64,000 nt of DNA from Talpa occidentalis (GCF_014898055.3 NW_023601212.1:49898329-49962328), one strand, 5' to 3'; counted from the stretch's first letter, positions 11,851 to 24,371 are shown. Notes: generated from the letters alone by a model not told the origin. Translations and numbers: made by a program.

Positions 11851-11916
11851 TCTCATATTTCAGAGAGCCCAATCTGCATGTACAGGGCTTGTCAACTATC
11901 AGCTTTTGCTTTGGAA

Positions 11917-11920
<4 letters not shown>

Positions 11921-11961
<41 letters not shown>
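11921..11961. repeat. (TA)n microsatellite
   Basis: Twenty TA units in a row. The YIYIYI strings in both overlapping frames come from it. Confidence 0.97.
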
Positions 11962-11964
<3 letters not shown>

Positions 11965-13392
11965 GCTGGCATGAGGAGAGTCTACCATTGTACTGGGGTG
12001 CTCTCAGAGGAAAGATTGGTGAAGAATTTACACTGGGATGCAGACATCCAAGTTCTCTCCAGGAAATTCATTCTGAGAAGCAATTGAGGCACAAAATTTT
12101 ATTTTAGAGTTATGAGTAAATATCTCTAAAAATAACATGTGTGGGGGATGGTTGTGGGGTGAGAGAGAGAGAAGAAATCACTAGTCTCTCAAACAGATGG
12201 TAGGCTTATTGACAATTATTTTTTAATCTCTGTATTTCTCTGTATCTTTCAAATGTTTCTATTTATTGTAGGAATTTCCAAAAATTAACAAAATATGTTT
12301 TTAAGATGCTCCAGTGAGAATTATCCTAAGTGTTTGTGTCCAATGTGAATTGCTCATGTGAAGATCTATTCAGCACTTACTCTTCCAAATTATTGCCTGA
12401 GTCTCTCCTCTTCTGCTTCCTCTATGTGCTTTTAACTCTTTAGCCATTTGGAAATACCACTGTAATTTAGGCATAGATTTATTTAGAAATCTTATATTAG
12501 AGTTGTTAACATTTCTGCTACCTAGGCAACAAAATATGGTTCTGTTGCTGACATCTTTTCATTTTTAACAAAGTGAAATCTTAAACTCTTTTAACCAACT
12601 TGTAAAAAATAAAAGCTAAACTTGAATATATTCCTTTATCTTAAGGAAACTTATATACATAATCCTTTATCTTAAAGGGGAAAAGGGGAAGGGAGGTAAA
12701 AGGGCTGTGTTTCTTAGAGAAAGTAAAACAAGTTTGTAGAGAAAGGAGTGTATATTTTAAAATAAAACAAAAAATAAAAAAACAATAAAATCCATTTCTA
12801 ATTTTCAAAGTTTGTCTAATTCCTTGAAAAGCATCCTGATTGACTATACATAGTGCATCTTAAATAAACACAGACCCACATGCACCCTTTTTTTGATTAT
12901 GGAAGAAGTGCATCTTCTGGCAAAAAATATGAAAGTATTAAAAAAGCAAGTAAGATTCCACTAACTTGGAGAGGTAAATTATCTAGGAAACAACATTGAA
13001 ATCTAGTTTTACTTAAAAATTATATTGTGAACATTTACCAAACCATTGAAGTTCTTCAAAATCAGAATTTTTCAGAATCATCAAGTTACCCTAGTGTAAT
13101 TAATATATTTTTTCATTTACTTTCTTTCTGGTTTTTGATAATATAAATAAAGTGTAAAGACCATTCCTGTGCAAAAAACATTGTCCACATCACTTTTTCT
13201 TTCCTAAGGACAGCATTCTTATAAAAGACTCCCTAAAGTTCTGTTATTCGAGCAGAGGTTTGTAGAGCCCTGAAGCACACTGCCAAATGCCTTCCCAGGA
13301 GGAAGGGGACACTGGCCACTCCCCTGGGGTCACCTGGCTGCACCCACCATCTGATCCTCTCTAGTCATGAGCAGTCCATATATAGGATAAAG
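11962..13392. other. Single-copy AT-rich DNA
   Basis: No exon, RNA gene or transposon is recognised in about 1.4 kb. Confidence 0.5.
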
Positions 13393-13698
13393 ATGATGCT
13401 TAGGGGGCCTCCCTGGTGGTGCAAGGGGTTAAGCACAGCATTGTAAAGCTATCTGCAACCTCTACAACATGAGTTTGATCCCCGGCCTAGCCAGGGAGCA
13501 GCAGACCTCTCCTGTCTCCCTGGCTGCTCCCCTCAGCAGTGTATTTCAGTCAGTCTGCCTGTTCTGTTCCCCACTCTGTCTCTGGTGAATCCTCTCACCG
13601 ACACCGCCCCCACCCCGCTGCTGCCCTGCATCTCTGGCCAGCACCCCAGCTCTTGTATGCATAAATAAATAAATCTTAAAAAAAAAATGATGCTTAGG
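13393..13698 (+). mobile_element. tRNA-derived SINE, type 1
   Basis: The TSD ATGATGCTTAGG lies at 13,393-13,404 and 13,687-13,698. The body is full length with the standard AAATAAATAAATC tail. Confidence 0.95.
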
Positions 13699-13819
13699 TT
13701 GTGAGAATTATTCCCCATCTTTCCTGGCCATTAGCAATTCCTCCAGGTTTAGAGGACTTTTGTTTTTTCATCCATTTCTCTATAGGAGTGTCAGTATTTT
13801 TCTTACAGCTTCATAAAAT

Positions 13820-14048
13820 CTCTAAAAACAGAGACATATTGCAAGGAAAGAGGAGGGAGAGGGATCAGAGGGAGGGAGGGAGGAGCACAGGGGACTGTGG
13901 TGATGGTGCACAGGTGCCTTGGGGAAGGAAATTCCATGGGGACTCAACCTGAGGGGGTGGGGGGAAGCAAATAGTGTTTAAAATTTTTTTTAAATAATTA
14001 ATTAATTAAATTTTTTTTTAAATGAAAAAAAAAAAACCTCTAAAAACA
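13820..14048 (+). mobile_element. Short L1 3' UTR insertion
   Basis: The TSD CTCTAAAAACA lies at 13,820-13,830 and 14,038-14,048. The 207-bp insert matches the 3' UTR of the L1 copy at 21,237-21,720 (GAGACATATTGCAAGGAAAG, then GGAGCACAGGGGACTGTGG) and ends in a T/A-rich stretch and a poly(A). It is a very short, 5'-truncated insertion holding no ORF2 sequence. Confidence 0.8.
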
Positions 14049-14099
14049 AATGTTACCAACTCTTCATCATCAGGGACAAAACATTTTTCCAAGTGTATC

Positions 14100-15560
14100 A
14101 TTTTAATGGTTTTCATGATTATTTTTAGTTTAAGAAATGACAGTGTTGATATACACAGTTGAAAATCTTAGTGATCTTTCCCTGGCTCAGAGGGTCCTTC
14201 CCCTGAGTCATTCTCGCATTCTTCTATTTTTCTTATTTTATTTTCTAGACATATTGTATTATTTAGACATTACTGGAGTTGGTTATTGTGGTGACATATG
14301 GGATCAAGTAAGGACTTATGTTGATATTTTCCATACACCATTTATTGAATAATCCATCCTTTCCTTTGTTTTGTGATGTCACCTGTATAGTATCCCAAGC
14401 CATTAGGTATAATAGGGTGTTTTCATTTTTCAGGGCTGTTTTATTGATCCACACTGTGCCAGCACTGCTACTGACTTTAGCTTTGCCATTTTTCTTCTAC
14501 ATGGTAGAACAAGCTCGCTTCTTATTAGTTTTCTTTTTCAAATTTTCTTTTTGATATTATCATGTAATTATTTTTCCAGCAAAACTTTTCTAAAGAAAAA
14601 TCCCATTGAGAGTGTATTAGATTACCTTAAACCTAAAAATTAATGTGGATAAAATGACATATTTGTACTAGTGCCTATGGATACACTGTATGTCTTTCCA
14701 TTTAGGTCTTATTTGATGTTTCTTTGTTTAGTTCTGTGATATTTTTCACAACAGTCGGGCACATTGCTTATTAAGCTTATGTTTCTAGGCACTCTATTTT
14801 TATGACTTTTGTGAAAGAGATTTTTTTTTCCTCATTCTATGTTATGATTGTGGCTGGTGTATTTGAAATCCACTGATTCATTCATTCATCTTGCTGAATC
14901 TATGTTTTTAGTTGATTCTCTAGGATTTTTCTAGATATATGCTCATATCATTGCCAAATAATAACTTTGTTTCTTCTTTTCCAATAATGACACTCTCTAT
15001 TTCTGTTTTCTGCTATGAACAGAAGTTAAAGAATACTGTTAAGCAATCTGGAGATATCAGACGTCTTTTTTTTCTCCTGATATTAATGGATATGTCTTTA
15101 TTGGTGTTTTCCTAATAAATAATGATATGAGCAGTCAGTGTAAAATATTCCTTTATGTATGAGGAAATTATTCTTCTATTCAAAGATAACAAACATTTTT
15201 TGCACTAGAAATGATTGCAATATTTTATCTATGCCTTTAAAAATGTAATGATCATATAGTTTTTCTCATTTGATCTATCAATTAGATTTGATAACAATAC
15301 ATTTTCTAATATTAAACCAAACTGATATTTTCTATTTAGTTGTGGTAAACTTTTTTATTTCTAGTTGAATAGTATTCCAGTATATGTATGTACTATACCC
15401 TCAAATATTTATTCATTTTGTTGGTTTTTTAGCTGATATTTTCTAGATTTTATTATCAATTATAAAGATGGAAATTGTGATAATTTTGTTCAAACACTGC
15501 ATTTTCTCATGTAATTCTTATAATAATTGCAAATTAGATACAGCATTGTTTATCTAATTA
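14100..15560 (-). mobile_element. Old L1M ORF2 fragment(s)
   Basis: The plus strand shows antisense ORF2 landmarks. CCATACACCATTTATTGAAT is equivalent to 36,038-36,058 in the young L1, and ATAGTATTCCAGTATATG near 15,370 marks the ORF2 C-terminus. All frames are closed by stops. There may be more than one fragment, since the order is imperfect. Confidence 0.65.
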
Positions 15561-15567
15561 ATGCGGC

Positions 15568-15855
15568 CCAATGAGGATTTTTTTTGTAAGATTTATTTAT
15601 TTTTATAGAAGAACCGGGGTACAGGCCAGATGTGCAGGAGGGTGAGAGGACTCACCAGAGACAGAGGGGAACAGAACTGGCAAATTAACAAAATGCACTG
15701 CTGAGGGGAGCAGCGGGAGCAACGGGAGAGGTCTGCTGTGCCATGTGGGACCCTCGCTGGCTGGCTGAGATAGAATCCATGCTGCAGAGGCTGTGGACAA
15801 CTTCACAGTGGGGCGCTCAACCTCCTGTGCCACCAGAGAGGCCCCCAAAGAGGAT
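15568..15855 (-). mobile_element. tRNA-derived SINE, type 1
   Basis: CCAATGAGGAT at 15,568-15,578 and CCAAAGAGGAT at 15,845-15,855 look like an aged TSD with one mismatch. The body is complete, reading out to the GGGCC head at the right. Confidence 0.9.
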
Positions 15856-16219
15856 CTTAACTGTGGCTAAGACCACAGGCCTGATAGGGGAGATTGTTGG
15901 TACAGACTATGAAATATAGTTTTGGAGAGTTAAACATGGTTTAGTTTTTCATGCTGTGGTACAGAATATATCATATGGGTAAAAATGAAAGGAGGCACAA
16001 AGATACTGTAGAAGCGCTTGTGCTTTGAAAGCAGATAAATGCTGATATTAATTCTAACTGTCTATTAATTACTAGAACCCAATAAGTAGAAACTTTGATC
16101 ATCAGCTTATCATAATCATAAAAATATCTTATCCCAGAAAATGCTCTGACAACATTTTCCTTTTGTGCCTGGGTCTTTTTCTAATGTTTTTCCCATACAC
16201 TCTGTTGCCCCAGCAAATC
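15856..16219. other. Single-copy DNA, nothing recognised
   Basis: No gene or repeat could be assigned. Confidence 0.5.
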
Positions 16220-16690
16220 ATGTATTTCATCTAGAGACAAGGAGTAGACTCTCCTCTAAGAGAAGACAGAAGGATCCCACCTTGCCAACACCTTGATTTT
16301 AGCCCCTAAACACTCGTTTTGGACGTCCACCCTTCAGCACTGTAAAAATTTATTATCTTAGGGCCTCCCTGGTGGCGCAAGGGATTAAGCACTACACTAT
16401 GAAGCAATCTGCAGCCTCTGCAGCACAAGTTCCATCCCCGGCCAGGGAGGGAGCAACCCACATGGTGCAGCAGACCTCTCTTGTCTTGCCCGCTGCTCCC
16501 CACAGCAGTGTATTTCAGTCAATCTGCCTGTTCTGTTCCCTGCTCTGTCTCTGGTGAATTCTCTCACCCCCCACACCTCTGGCCTGTACCCCAGCTCTTG
16601 TATGCATAAATAAATCTTTCTAAAAAATGTATTATTTTAACCCACCAAGCATGTGATCATTGGTTACTGCATCAATAGGAAACTAACAAA
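16220..16690 (+). mobile_element. MLT1-type LTR, 3' part, split by a SINE
   Basis: Left of the SINE, CACCTTGCCAACACCTTGAT is the MLT1 LTR motif. Right of it, TTTTAACCCACCAAGC and CATTGGTTACTGCATC continue to the LTR end. This is a relic of an ERVL-MaLR endogenous element, with no internal retroviral genes present. Confidence 0.7.
16344..16639 (+). mobile_element. tRNA-derived SINE, type 1, inside MLT1
   Basis: Flanks AAAAATTTATTATCTTA (16,344-16,360) and AAAAATGTATTATTTTA (16,623-16,639) form a 17-bp TSD with two mismatches. The SINE interrupts the MLT1 LTR and is therefore younger than it. Confidence 0.9.
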
Positions 16691-17560
16691 TCCGTTTTGA
16701 TTAACAGAAAAGTTGCCAAGATAGTACAGAATTTCCATATACCAGCTATCTAGTTTCCCCTATTGTTACTAGCTTACATTAGAATGATACATTTGTCACA
16801 AATAACCAACCAGTATTGATGTATTATTATTAACTAAAGCCCATACTTATTCAGACTTCCTTCTTGTTGTTGTTTTTAACCTAATGTTCTTTTCCTGTTT
16901 CGGGTTAATGTCCAAGAGACCACAGTCATGTCTCCTTAGGCTCCTGTTCGCTGAGACAGTTTCTCAAACCATGTTTTTGTTTGTTTGTTTGTTTTAAGAT
17001 TTATTTATTTATTTATACAAGCACTGGATATAGTCAGAAGAGCGGGAGGGTGAGAGAATTCACCAGAGCCAGAGGGGAGAGCAGAGCAGGCAGACTGACT
17101 AACTAAGTACACTGCTGAGGGGAGCAGCAGGTGGCAGGAGAGGTGTGCATGCCATGCAGGACCCTTGCTGCGGCCAGGGATTGAACCGGTGCTGCAGAGG
17201 CTGCGGGCAGCTTCTCAACCCAGCGCTCAACCGCTGCACCACCAGGGGAGGCCCAAACCATCCATGTTTTTGATGACCTTAGCCTGAAGGATCCTAGGTG
17301 GTACAAATAAAAATGCCCCTCAACTGGAATTTGTCTGATGTTTTTCTCATGGTCCAACTGGGATTATGGAATTTTGGGAATGAGGACCACAGAGATAAAG
17401 TGGCATTATCATCACTTCTTACAAAGGATGCACATTGTCTATATCACTACCACTGTTGATACTGACCATGATCACCTAGATGATTTCGTGCTTTTCTGTC
17501 AGCCTCTCTAAAGTTACTGTTTTCTCTTTCTTTGTCTAGTGTTTTTCAAACATGGAGCTT
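16690..17560 (-). mobile_element. Old L1M 3' region, split by a SINE
   Basis: GAAAAGTTGCCAAGATAGTA, ATGTCTCCTTAGGCTCCTG, and after the SINE TGTCTGATGTTTTTCTCATG with GGATTATGGAATTTTGGGA, follow a layout I know from old L1M untranslated regions read on the opposite strand. The family call is tentative. Confidence 0.55.
16965..17261 (-). mobile_element. tRNA-derived SINE, type 2
   Basis: The short TSD CAAACCAT lies at 16,965-16,972 and 17,254-17,261, and may be longer with decay. The tail, read on the plus strand, contains GTTT repeats then TTTAAGATTTATTTATTT. The body has the type 2 signature GCACTGGATATAGTCAGAAG. Confidence 0.9.
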
Positions 17561-18559
17561 TTAAAATGTGTCAAGTCCACTGAGTTTTTTTGTTTTTATG
17601 TTTGTTTTTTTGTTTTATAAGTAATTAATGTCTGCTTTTATGTTGATTTCTTCTGTAATGTTCCTCTTTCATTCTTTTTCTGACTTTTTGAGTTGAGTTC
17701 TAAATTTACTTATTTTTATTCTTTGACAACTTAATCTTTATTACAAAGTCATCCATACAAGAGTAATCATTTCTTTTTTAAAATCTTATTACAGAAACAA
17801 ATGTGAAAGTCTTCACATATTTGATGGCATGGTCACTAAGTTTTGAAAAATAGTAAATCTATAGTATCTGTATTATATGTAAATTCTTGGGCCAATGAAC
17901 AAGAGTCAAACTGTTGACACACAGAGGTTGACCACTGATTCGTTCAGAAGGATGCTTTCTTCTGTGGTCTCCATATCTTGCTCAATAACTTTAAGAGATG
18001 TAGAGCAATCATTTAGTAATATTAAGTTAGAACAATAAAAACTAACTTCTGTCTAAGTTGTCAGTACTCTTTTTATACATGTAAACAACGCATACTTGCC
18101 TAAAACATTTAAAGACACATGATTGCTAGCTGGCGAGAGGTTTTTGTTTGTTGAAACATTTTTTGTTAATTTTCATGTTTATAGGATAGTGAGAAAATTG
18201 TACATTCTGTATAACTTCTGCTTTTTGGAAATTTGCCAGTTTTAATTTTTATCTATTCTATGATTACTTTCTGTCCTTTCTATATTTCCAGGAATGCTTT
18301 CAATGAAGTTATGTTTTCTACTTGCAAGAAAACTAGACTCTAAATTTTGCAGTAGAGAGGAACATATTTGTTTGAAATACCATTGACTACCAATTCCTTA
18401 AACAGGCAGACACACAGGACTTCACTCAACAATTGTTGAGTATATTACTACAAGTTCTTGACACCTCCAGTTGTGACAACCAAAATTGTCCCTGACAATC
18501 CACTGTCCCCTTTAAAAAAAATCACTCCCAGGAGTGAACCACTCCTCTAAGATCAGGTC
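17561..18559. other. AT-rich DNA, nothing recognised
   Basis: T-rich runs occur near 17,580-17,620. No gene or clear repeat is seen. Confidence 0.5.
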
Positions 18560-19205
18560 ACCGTCCAAATAATAAATCCAAGAGAATCTGCTAAAAAATA
18601 TCAGAATTAATATTTGAGATCAGCAAAGTTAGTTGATAGATAAGAAATCAATAATAAAAAAAGATTATATTCCTACATAGCAGTAATAAACATTTAGGAA
18701 ATATAGTTGTAAAATAAATAACATCAATAATAGCAATGAAAGTTAGAATAAATCATAAAATATATTCAAGAACTTTATGAAGAAAATTATAAAATGTATT
18801 GAAAGATAGTAAAGAAGATGCAAGGATAGAGCAATTTATCGTAATTATGTACGAAAAGATTCATTGTCATTGAGATGTTATTTCTTCCCAAATTCATCTA
18901 TAAAAGCAATGCAATCTCAAGCAAAATACCACAAGGAGTTTTCATAGGGTTTGACAAACTAATTCTAAAATATTTATTGAGGGACGTAGAATAAAGATAA
19001 CTCAGCCACTATTATAGAAAAAATGATTTAGGAAGTCTGCCATATCATATATCAAATTTTACTCTAAAGCTATAGTAATCAAAAATGTAGGCAGAAATAG
19101 GAAAATAGAATCTGGAAACAGAATATTTTGTTTCTAGACCTAGGCATATATGGAAACAATATATGATAAAGGACACTTCAAAACAGTGGGCAAAGGATAT
19201 AATTT
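18560..19205 (+). mobile_element. Old L1M ORF2 fragment
   Basis: Sense-strand ORF2 landmarks include TTCTTCCCAAATTCATCTAT, AAAGCAATGCAATCTCAAGC and AAAGCTATAGTAATCAAAA. Stops in every frame show long decay. Confidence 0.75.
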
Positions 19206-19254
19206 GCTGAGATAACTGATCTCATATTTTGAAATTTTCCTTTTATTTGTTTAT

Positions 19255-19350
19255 TTATTATCTGTCTTTTCCACTATAATGTAAGTTCCATGAGGCCAGG
19301 AAGTTCATCTGTTTCCTTTATAGTTGTATCTGTGTGTTCCTTGAGTAATG
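19255..19350 (+). repeat. L2 3' end
   Basis: CCACTATAATGTAAGTTCCA then TGAGGCCAGGAAGTTCATC fits the LINE-2 3' terminal consensus. Confidence 0.65.
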
Positions 19351-19393
19351 ACTGTTCATTTACATAATAATTATGTAATAATTCAAAATTAAC

Positions 19394-19708
19394 AAAAGTT
19401 GCTGTTTTTTGGGCCTCTCTGGTTGCGCAAGGGGTTAAGCACCACACTGTGAAGCAATCCGCAGCCTCTGCAGCACCGAGTTCAATCCCCAGCCGGCCAG
19501 GTAGCAACCCACATGGCGAAGTAGACCTGTCTTGTCTCACCCACTGCTCCCCTCAGCAATGAATTTCAGTGGATCGCCTGTTCTGCTCCCCACTCTGTCT
19601 CTGGTGAATCCTCTCTCACACACACACACCCTCCCCACACCTCAGAACTGTACCCAGCTCTTACAAGCATAAATAAATAAATCTTTAAAAAAAAAAGTTG
19701 CTGTTTTT
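19394..19708 (+). mobile_element. tRNA-derived SINE, type 1
   Basis: A perfect 16-bp TSD, AAAAGTTGCTGTTTTT, lies at 19,394-19,409 and 19,693-19,708. The body is complete. A CA dinucleotide stretch (about 19,616-19,630) has grown in the C-rich segment. Confidence 0.94.
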
Positions 19709-20819
19709 GAAAGTTTGTGGATTCTGTTCTCAAATATTCCTTTACATTGTGAGAATCCTGAAGAACTACATGTTCTACTTAATTCTCCACCACTTTCAAC
19801 TCTGTTGGACTATGGTCCTTGCAACTGCATCAACAGTGGTTCTTTATGCTGCTCAGTGGTTATGCCCACTTGCAGGTCCTTCAGCTAAGCTGGCTAGAGC
19901 ATGGCTCTCTGCAGGCTGAGCCCCCAACTATGTCAGTGACTGCACACAGAGGAAAGTCATTCACCATCACACAAGAGTCCTAAACCAACCCCCTCTCTCC
20001 CAGGTAGAGGCCACAGAGTATGTGCCTAAGAGAACCAAGTGATATCGGGTAACAAATTCACTGACCTTCTGGAAAAGTGAATAAATCCACGTGCCTTTGA
20101 GACATCATTCACTTATTGACAATGAACTTACAAGTTCCTATTACTCTCCAGACACTACCAAATCAAGAAAAATTCTGAGCCCAGAGGTAGCTTTTCAATG
20201 ACAGGGTCTGAGCTGCTCAGCCAACAGACCTCCCAGGTTCAAGATTTGAAGCAGTAAATAGTGGCACAGGGATCTGGTAAAACTGTTGAAATGGCTCCCT
20301 GAGACTTTCAAGTCATGTGCAAACATTGGTGTGTTCCAGGTGCTCCTTCATTTTGGACCCAACAGACACCCTTCCTACTTTGCACAAGTCCTCACACTCC
20401 AATCTCTCCAAATTCTCCTGTCTGGCAAAGGGCTGGCATCACTCTGGGCTGTGGCCCTAGCTTCTGCTCTGGCTACTCTCACTCTGGGAAGCTCCCCTCT
20501 CCCCACTTTCTGCCCATCCAAATCCTACCTTCCTCCCAGGGACCAACTGCTCATTTAACATTTCAGTCCCTGTTGAATGCAGGGCCCTCTGATCACCCTG
20601 TTCTTTTGCATAGAGACAGGTGACCCTATCTAGATATCCTGTCTGCTATTGGCTTAGTTAACCAACCATGGAATGAAGTTCATTCCAAGAAAGAGACCTC
20701 TTTATATAAGCTAGGACCACCAATATGTCAAATGACTGGGTGACTCATTCCAGGGCACCATGTGGTGCACAAGAAACAGGTGGAGGTGGGCAGAATGAAA
20801 ATCCCCGGGTTCCTCCAGT
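19709..20819. other. Single-copy DNA, no exon recognised
   Basis: Somewhat higher GC than its surroundings around 20,300-20,560, with overlapping open frames of 90 and 102 codons. Neither frame shows a known domain and no good splice context was identified, so I do not call a gene. A faint L2-like tract may lie near 20,500-20,600. Confidence 0.4.
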
Positions 20820-20995
20820 TAAAAACATCTGCCTGGGAACCAGCCTCTGGCAAATGGGTACCTGAGTGACCTCAGGCAAGTTGCTTTGCCATTTTTCTAT
20901 GCTTATAATTTGGGAACAATGGTATCTGTCGTGCAAGATTATTGCCAAGATAAGAGACAAAACATAAAATATCTGACAGTTACTAAATTTGACTA
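20820..20995 (+). repeat. MIR
   Basis: TGAGTGACCTCAGGCAAGTT then GGGAACAATGGTATCTGTC follows the sense MIR core. Confidence 0.75.
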
Positions 20996-21236
20996 TAGAT
21001 TTTCAGTTCTTAATTGTGTTACTCCTACTCTTTCTATAAAACTAATCATTCAAATAGCATCTATATTGTATTAGTCATTTATACACCCAGCAGAGTTCAT
21101 AGCATACTATGAGCCTTCAGAAATAGTTTTAAATGAAAAAGGTTGTCTTCTGGAAGGAAAACATTCATTTAAGTTGATGTTCTCTGGGAAAACAACATTC
21201 ATTTAAATGAATGATAAATTTAAATCTTTAAAAAAT

Positions 21237-21720
21237 ATATTATGGAAACAACCCAAATGCCCAAAAATAGATGACCAGATCAAGAAGATGTGGTACATAT
21301 ACACCATGGAATACCACTCAGCAATCAAAAAAGACAGACTCATGCCATTTGCAGCAACTTGGATGGAATTAGAAGGGATTATGCTCAATGAAATAAGCCA
21401 GAAGGAAAAAGAAAAATATCGAATGGTTTCACTAATAGAAGGAATACAGGGGAACCAAATAACGGACCAGGGAAAAAAAATAACAATAATAATAAATAAA
21501 TAAAACAAAATTAGCGGGCAACTATAAATCAGAGACATTCTGCAGGGGAGGGGGATGGAAAGGGATCAAAACAGGGTGGGAAGAGCACAAGGAACTATGG
21601 GGATGGTTGACGGGTGAATTGCTGGTGGGAATTTTTCGAGGAATTCATCTGAAAAAAGAAAGCATACAAGCATGCATTGTACAAAAATGAACAATATTGT
21701 AATATATATATTTATATAAA
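21237..21720 (+). mobile_element. L1 3' end (ORF2 C-terminus and 3' UTR)
   Basis: The frame from before 21,237 to 21,503 encodes the last ORF2 segment, with [19 protein letters not shown] matching the young L1 at 35,018 onward with one substitution. The 3' UTR has GGAGGGGGATGGAAAGGGAT and GGTGGGAAGAGCACAAGG, then an AT-rich end. This 3' UTR differs from that of the full-length L1 at 34,825, so it is a different, probably older, subfamily. It is strongly 5'-truncated. A clear TSD was not found. Confidence 0.9.
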
Positions 21721-21738
21721 TTTTTTAAAATCTTATTG

Positions 21739-21794
21739 ATCTTTTACACTCTTATATTTTTCACATATCTTTTACACTCTTATATTTTTCACAT
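21739..21794. repeat. Exact 28-bp tandem duplication
   Basis: Two identical copies at 21,739-21,766 and 21,767-21,794, each starting ATCTTTTACACTCTTATA. The exact match suggests recent slippage. Confidence 0.97.
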
Positions 21795-24371
21795 GTCATA
21801 AAATATTACCTAGACAAATCAAACATTAGTGATAAGTGAGATTTCTAGCCTCTAAGAGGCTAGGCTTGAACAAGACTTAGAGGACTACATAGTTTTAATC
21901 TGTGGAAAATAATTAAGTTCTTCCCACTCTGCCCACCCCCTCCAATGTAACACTTTCAAACATAAATGTTAATTTATGTTTCAGTCCAAAAAATCCAGAT
22001 AACAGAACTGAAAAGATTTCTAGAATCAGGCCATAGGGTAGCTTCCAAGTGTCTGTTGGCATAATGCCACTAACAGGGTGAGAAAAAGTTCATGATTTCC
22101 CATTGTATGAAGTCACATGTAAAAAAGTCCTTTTGTCCAACTGGTCTGTCACATGACACCACTAAATATTTTTCACTTGGCCTTCCAATCACGTCCGAAG
22201 TGTCATACCCCTAGAAGCAAGTTGATGTATGAATAAAGGAAACTTGAAGAGAAGTTCAAAGGAGTCACCAGTTGGTAAGAAATTGGTCTGTGACTAGTGA
22301 ACCGAAAGTAGACATTCCAAGTTTACTCAGAGCATGTACAAGTTGAGGAAAATTCATGTTAAGAATCAATGTCTTAAAAAAAAAGAATCAATGTCTTTTC
22401 AGGAACAAGAGGTTTCGTAGGACAAAGAATGGATGGGTTTATTTTGTCTGAGAAGAGCGTTTGAGTCAGAATGGAGTTCCTAGCATTTTAGGACTTACTC
22501 ATTTTACCAAAAAGAAGCGAAAGTAAACGGATAATTTTAAGAATTAGGATTTAATTTCTTCCATGCCATGAATAGAGACATGCAGCATTTTTCCTGTTTT
22601 GAAAAATAATCAAAGGGTTATTTGCCAGAAATATTATTTTTAAAACCCTGCTTCAAGTTCCTCATTTTCACCTTCTTATACCAGACCCGATTCCCCGATA
22701 GCTATTTAATCACAGGAGCCCACAAAGGCCTTTGTCTGCTTCCTTTATTCTGCAGATTCTCAATCCGCCCTCATGAATGCTTGTTTTGACACTGGCCTGT
22801 TACCAATTCTGTGTGCACTACTCAAGCCCCTCCTTCCATCCAAAAACAAATCTTCATTTGACTTCAATTTTCACTCACTGAAGCCCTGACTACACACTTC
22901 AGAATATTATCCAGCTCATCCTTTAGCCAAGATTACATGATAACTTTCTCAATAAAAGATACAATTGTTGTGATGTATCGCCACCATTTAGACATGTTAC
23001 AACAATAGTCCCAGGAAATAATAGCAGGCATTTCTATAGTTGTGGGGTAGAACAGGAGAAGTTATTTTCTTTAAGGATTTCTTGAGAAGGGGGCCATATG
23101 CCCAGTCCTATGATACTGACAGAAATAAGTGAGATAAGAGGAATTAAAAGCTGATGAGGCATTCATTATGGAAATTGTTTCTGGGGCTCCTACTCCTTGT
23201 CATTTGCTCTCCTGACTAGTAGATCTAAGGCCATTTTAATTGTTGAGTGAAGGAAACACAGCACAGTTCTTCCACGGATGTCTAGAAGGGCTTCCCACAT
23301 CCCCGAGCATTTAGGTCTTTGTCATTATGCAGGACATTTCGGGAACACAGATCCTCTTTTCTTGGTGCCCACGTGAGCACTACTCTTATTGATTTAAAAA
23401 TGATGCTGCTGGAATTTCTAAAGAGGGTAGTGATCTGAATGGAGAAAGTCATGCTTTTGATGCTGCACAAATTTTTGAAGAATACTATCAGCTCAGCTGA
23501 CCATCTCAGTGAATGATATTTAAGAAGTTGATGGGGGCTGATGAGAGACTGCAATTCCAGCTCGTAAGCACTGGCATTTATTCCTTTTTATATATTTCTC
23601 CTTAATAATAATCCTTCGCCTCTCTGATAACCCCTCAAACTAAAGAAACCTATTGTATCACAAATTGAAGAACAGGTCACACTGTACTAATAAATCATAA
23701 ATTTCAGGAATCATATGCTTTGTAGAGTCCTGCTTTGCCTCACTTTCAAAGAAATGCCCTTTTTTCCCTTCTTATATTCACCACATGGCGCTAAGACCAA
23801 TGTAATGCTTTCAATATGTGATATTTGAATCTAATAATATGGGTTTTTGTTGTTCAATATAGTTTACAATATGCTTTCTTTTATATAATGATGTTTCTCA
23901 GAGATAATCAGAGATGTAACAGGGGTTTATACAAGATTAAAGAACAAAAAATATCAATTTATTGCTCCTACTGGTAAGACATTTAAAATGTTATTTTATA
24001 TTAAAGCAAATACACATCTATTATTAAACATAATACATAATTCACATGACTTTCTCAGATAAAACAAGAGACTTCAAAGAAATGTCATGCCTTAAATTTG
24101 CAGCTATGAGCTTTGCCTATAGTCTGCTAAAAGCATTAAGGGTGCCTGGTGCAAATCTCACTAGCACAGGGAAATATTTGTTTTATTTTATTTTCCCAAC
24201 AAAATGTGCAGTAGATAACACATTGATGGTTATCATCCTTGTTCCACAAACAGGTTTTGGAGGTTTGGGAGGTTGGGAACTTCTCCAAATCACTTTGCTC
24301 CTTTCTACTTTTGGGGCCCTTTCTGGCTGCTTCTCTCTGAGTAAGACCTTAAACTACATTGGTTTCCCTGG
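21795..24371. other. Long repeat-poor stretch
   Basis: Apart from the poly(A) insertion at 22,361-22,397, I assign no transposon in about 2.6 kb and find no exon. Segments such as 22,560-22,960 have a mixed-composition, motif-dense look that fits conserved noncoding DNA. A faint MIR-like tract lies at about 24,170-24,290. Confidence 0.4.
22361..22397 (+). mobile_element. Poly(A)-only insertion with TSD
   Basis: AAGAATCAATGTCTT occurs at 22,361-22,375 and again at 22,383-22,397, separated only by seven A residues. This is the expected footprint of target-primed retrotransposition that copied nothing but the RNA tail. Confidence 0.65.

Noticed and set aside
20286..20623. Overlapping 90- and 102-codon frames
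   Set aside because: No recognised motif and no good splice context; they fit chance in moderately GC-rich DNA.
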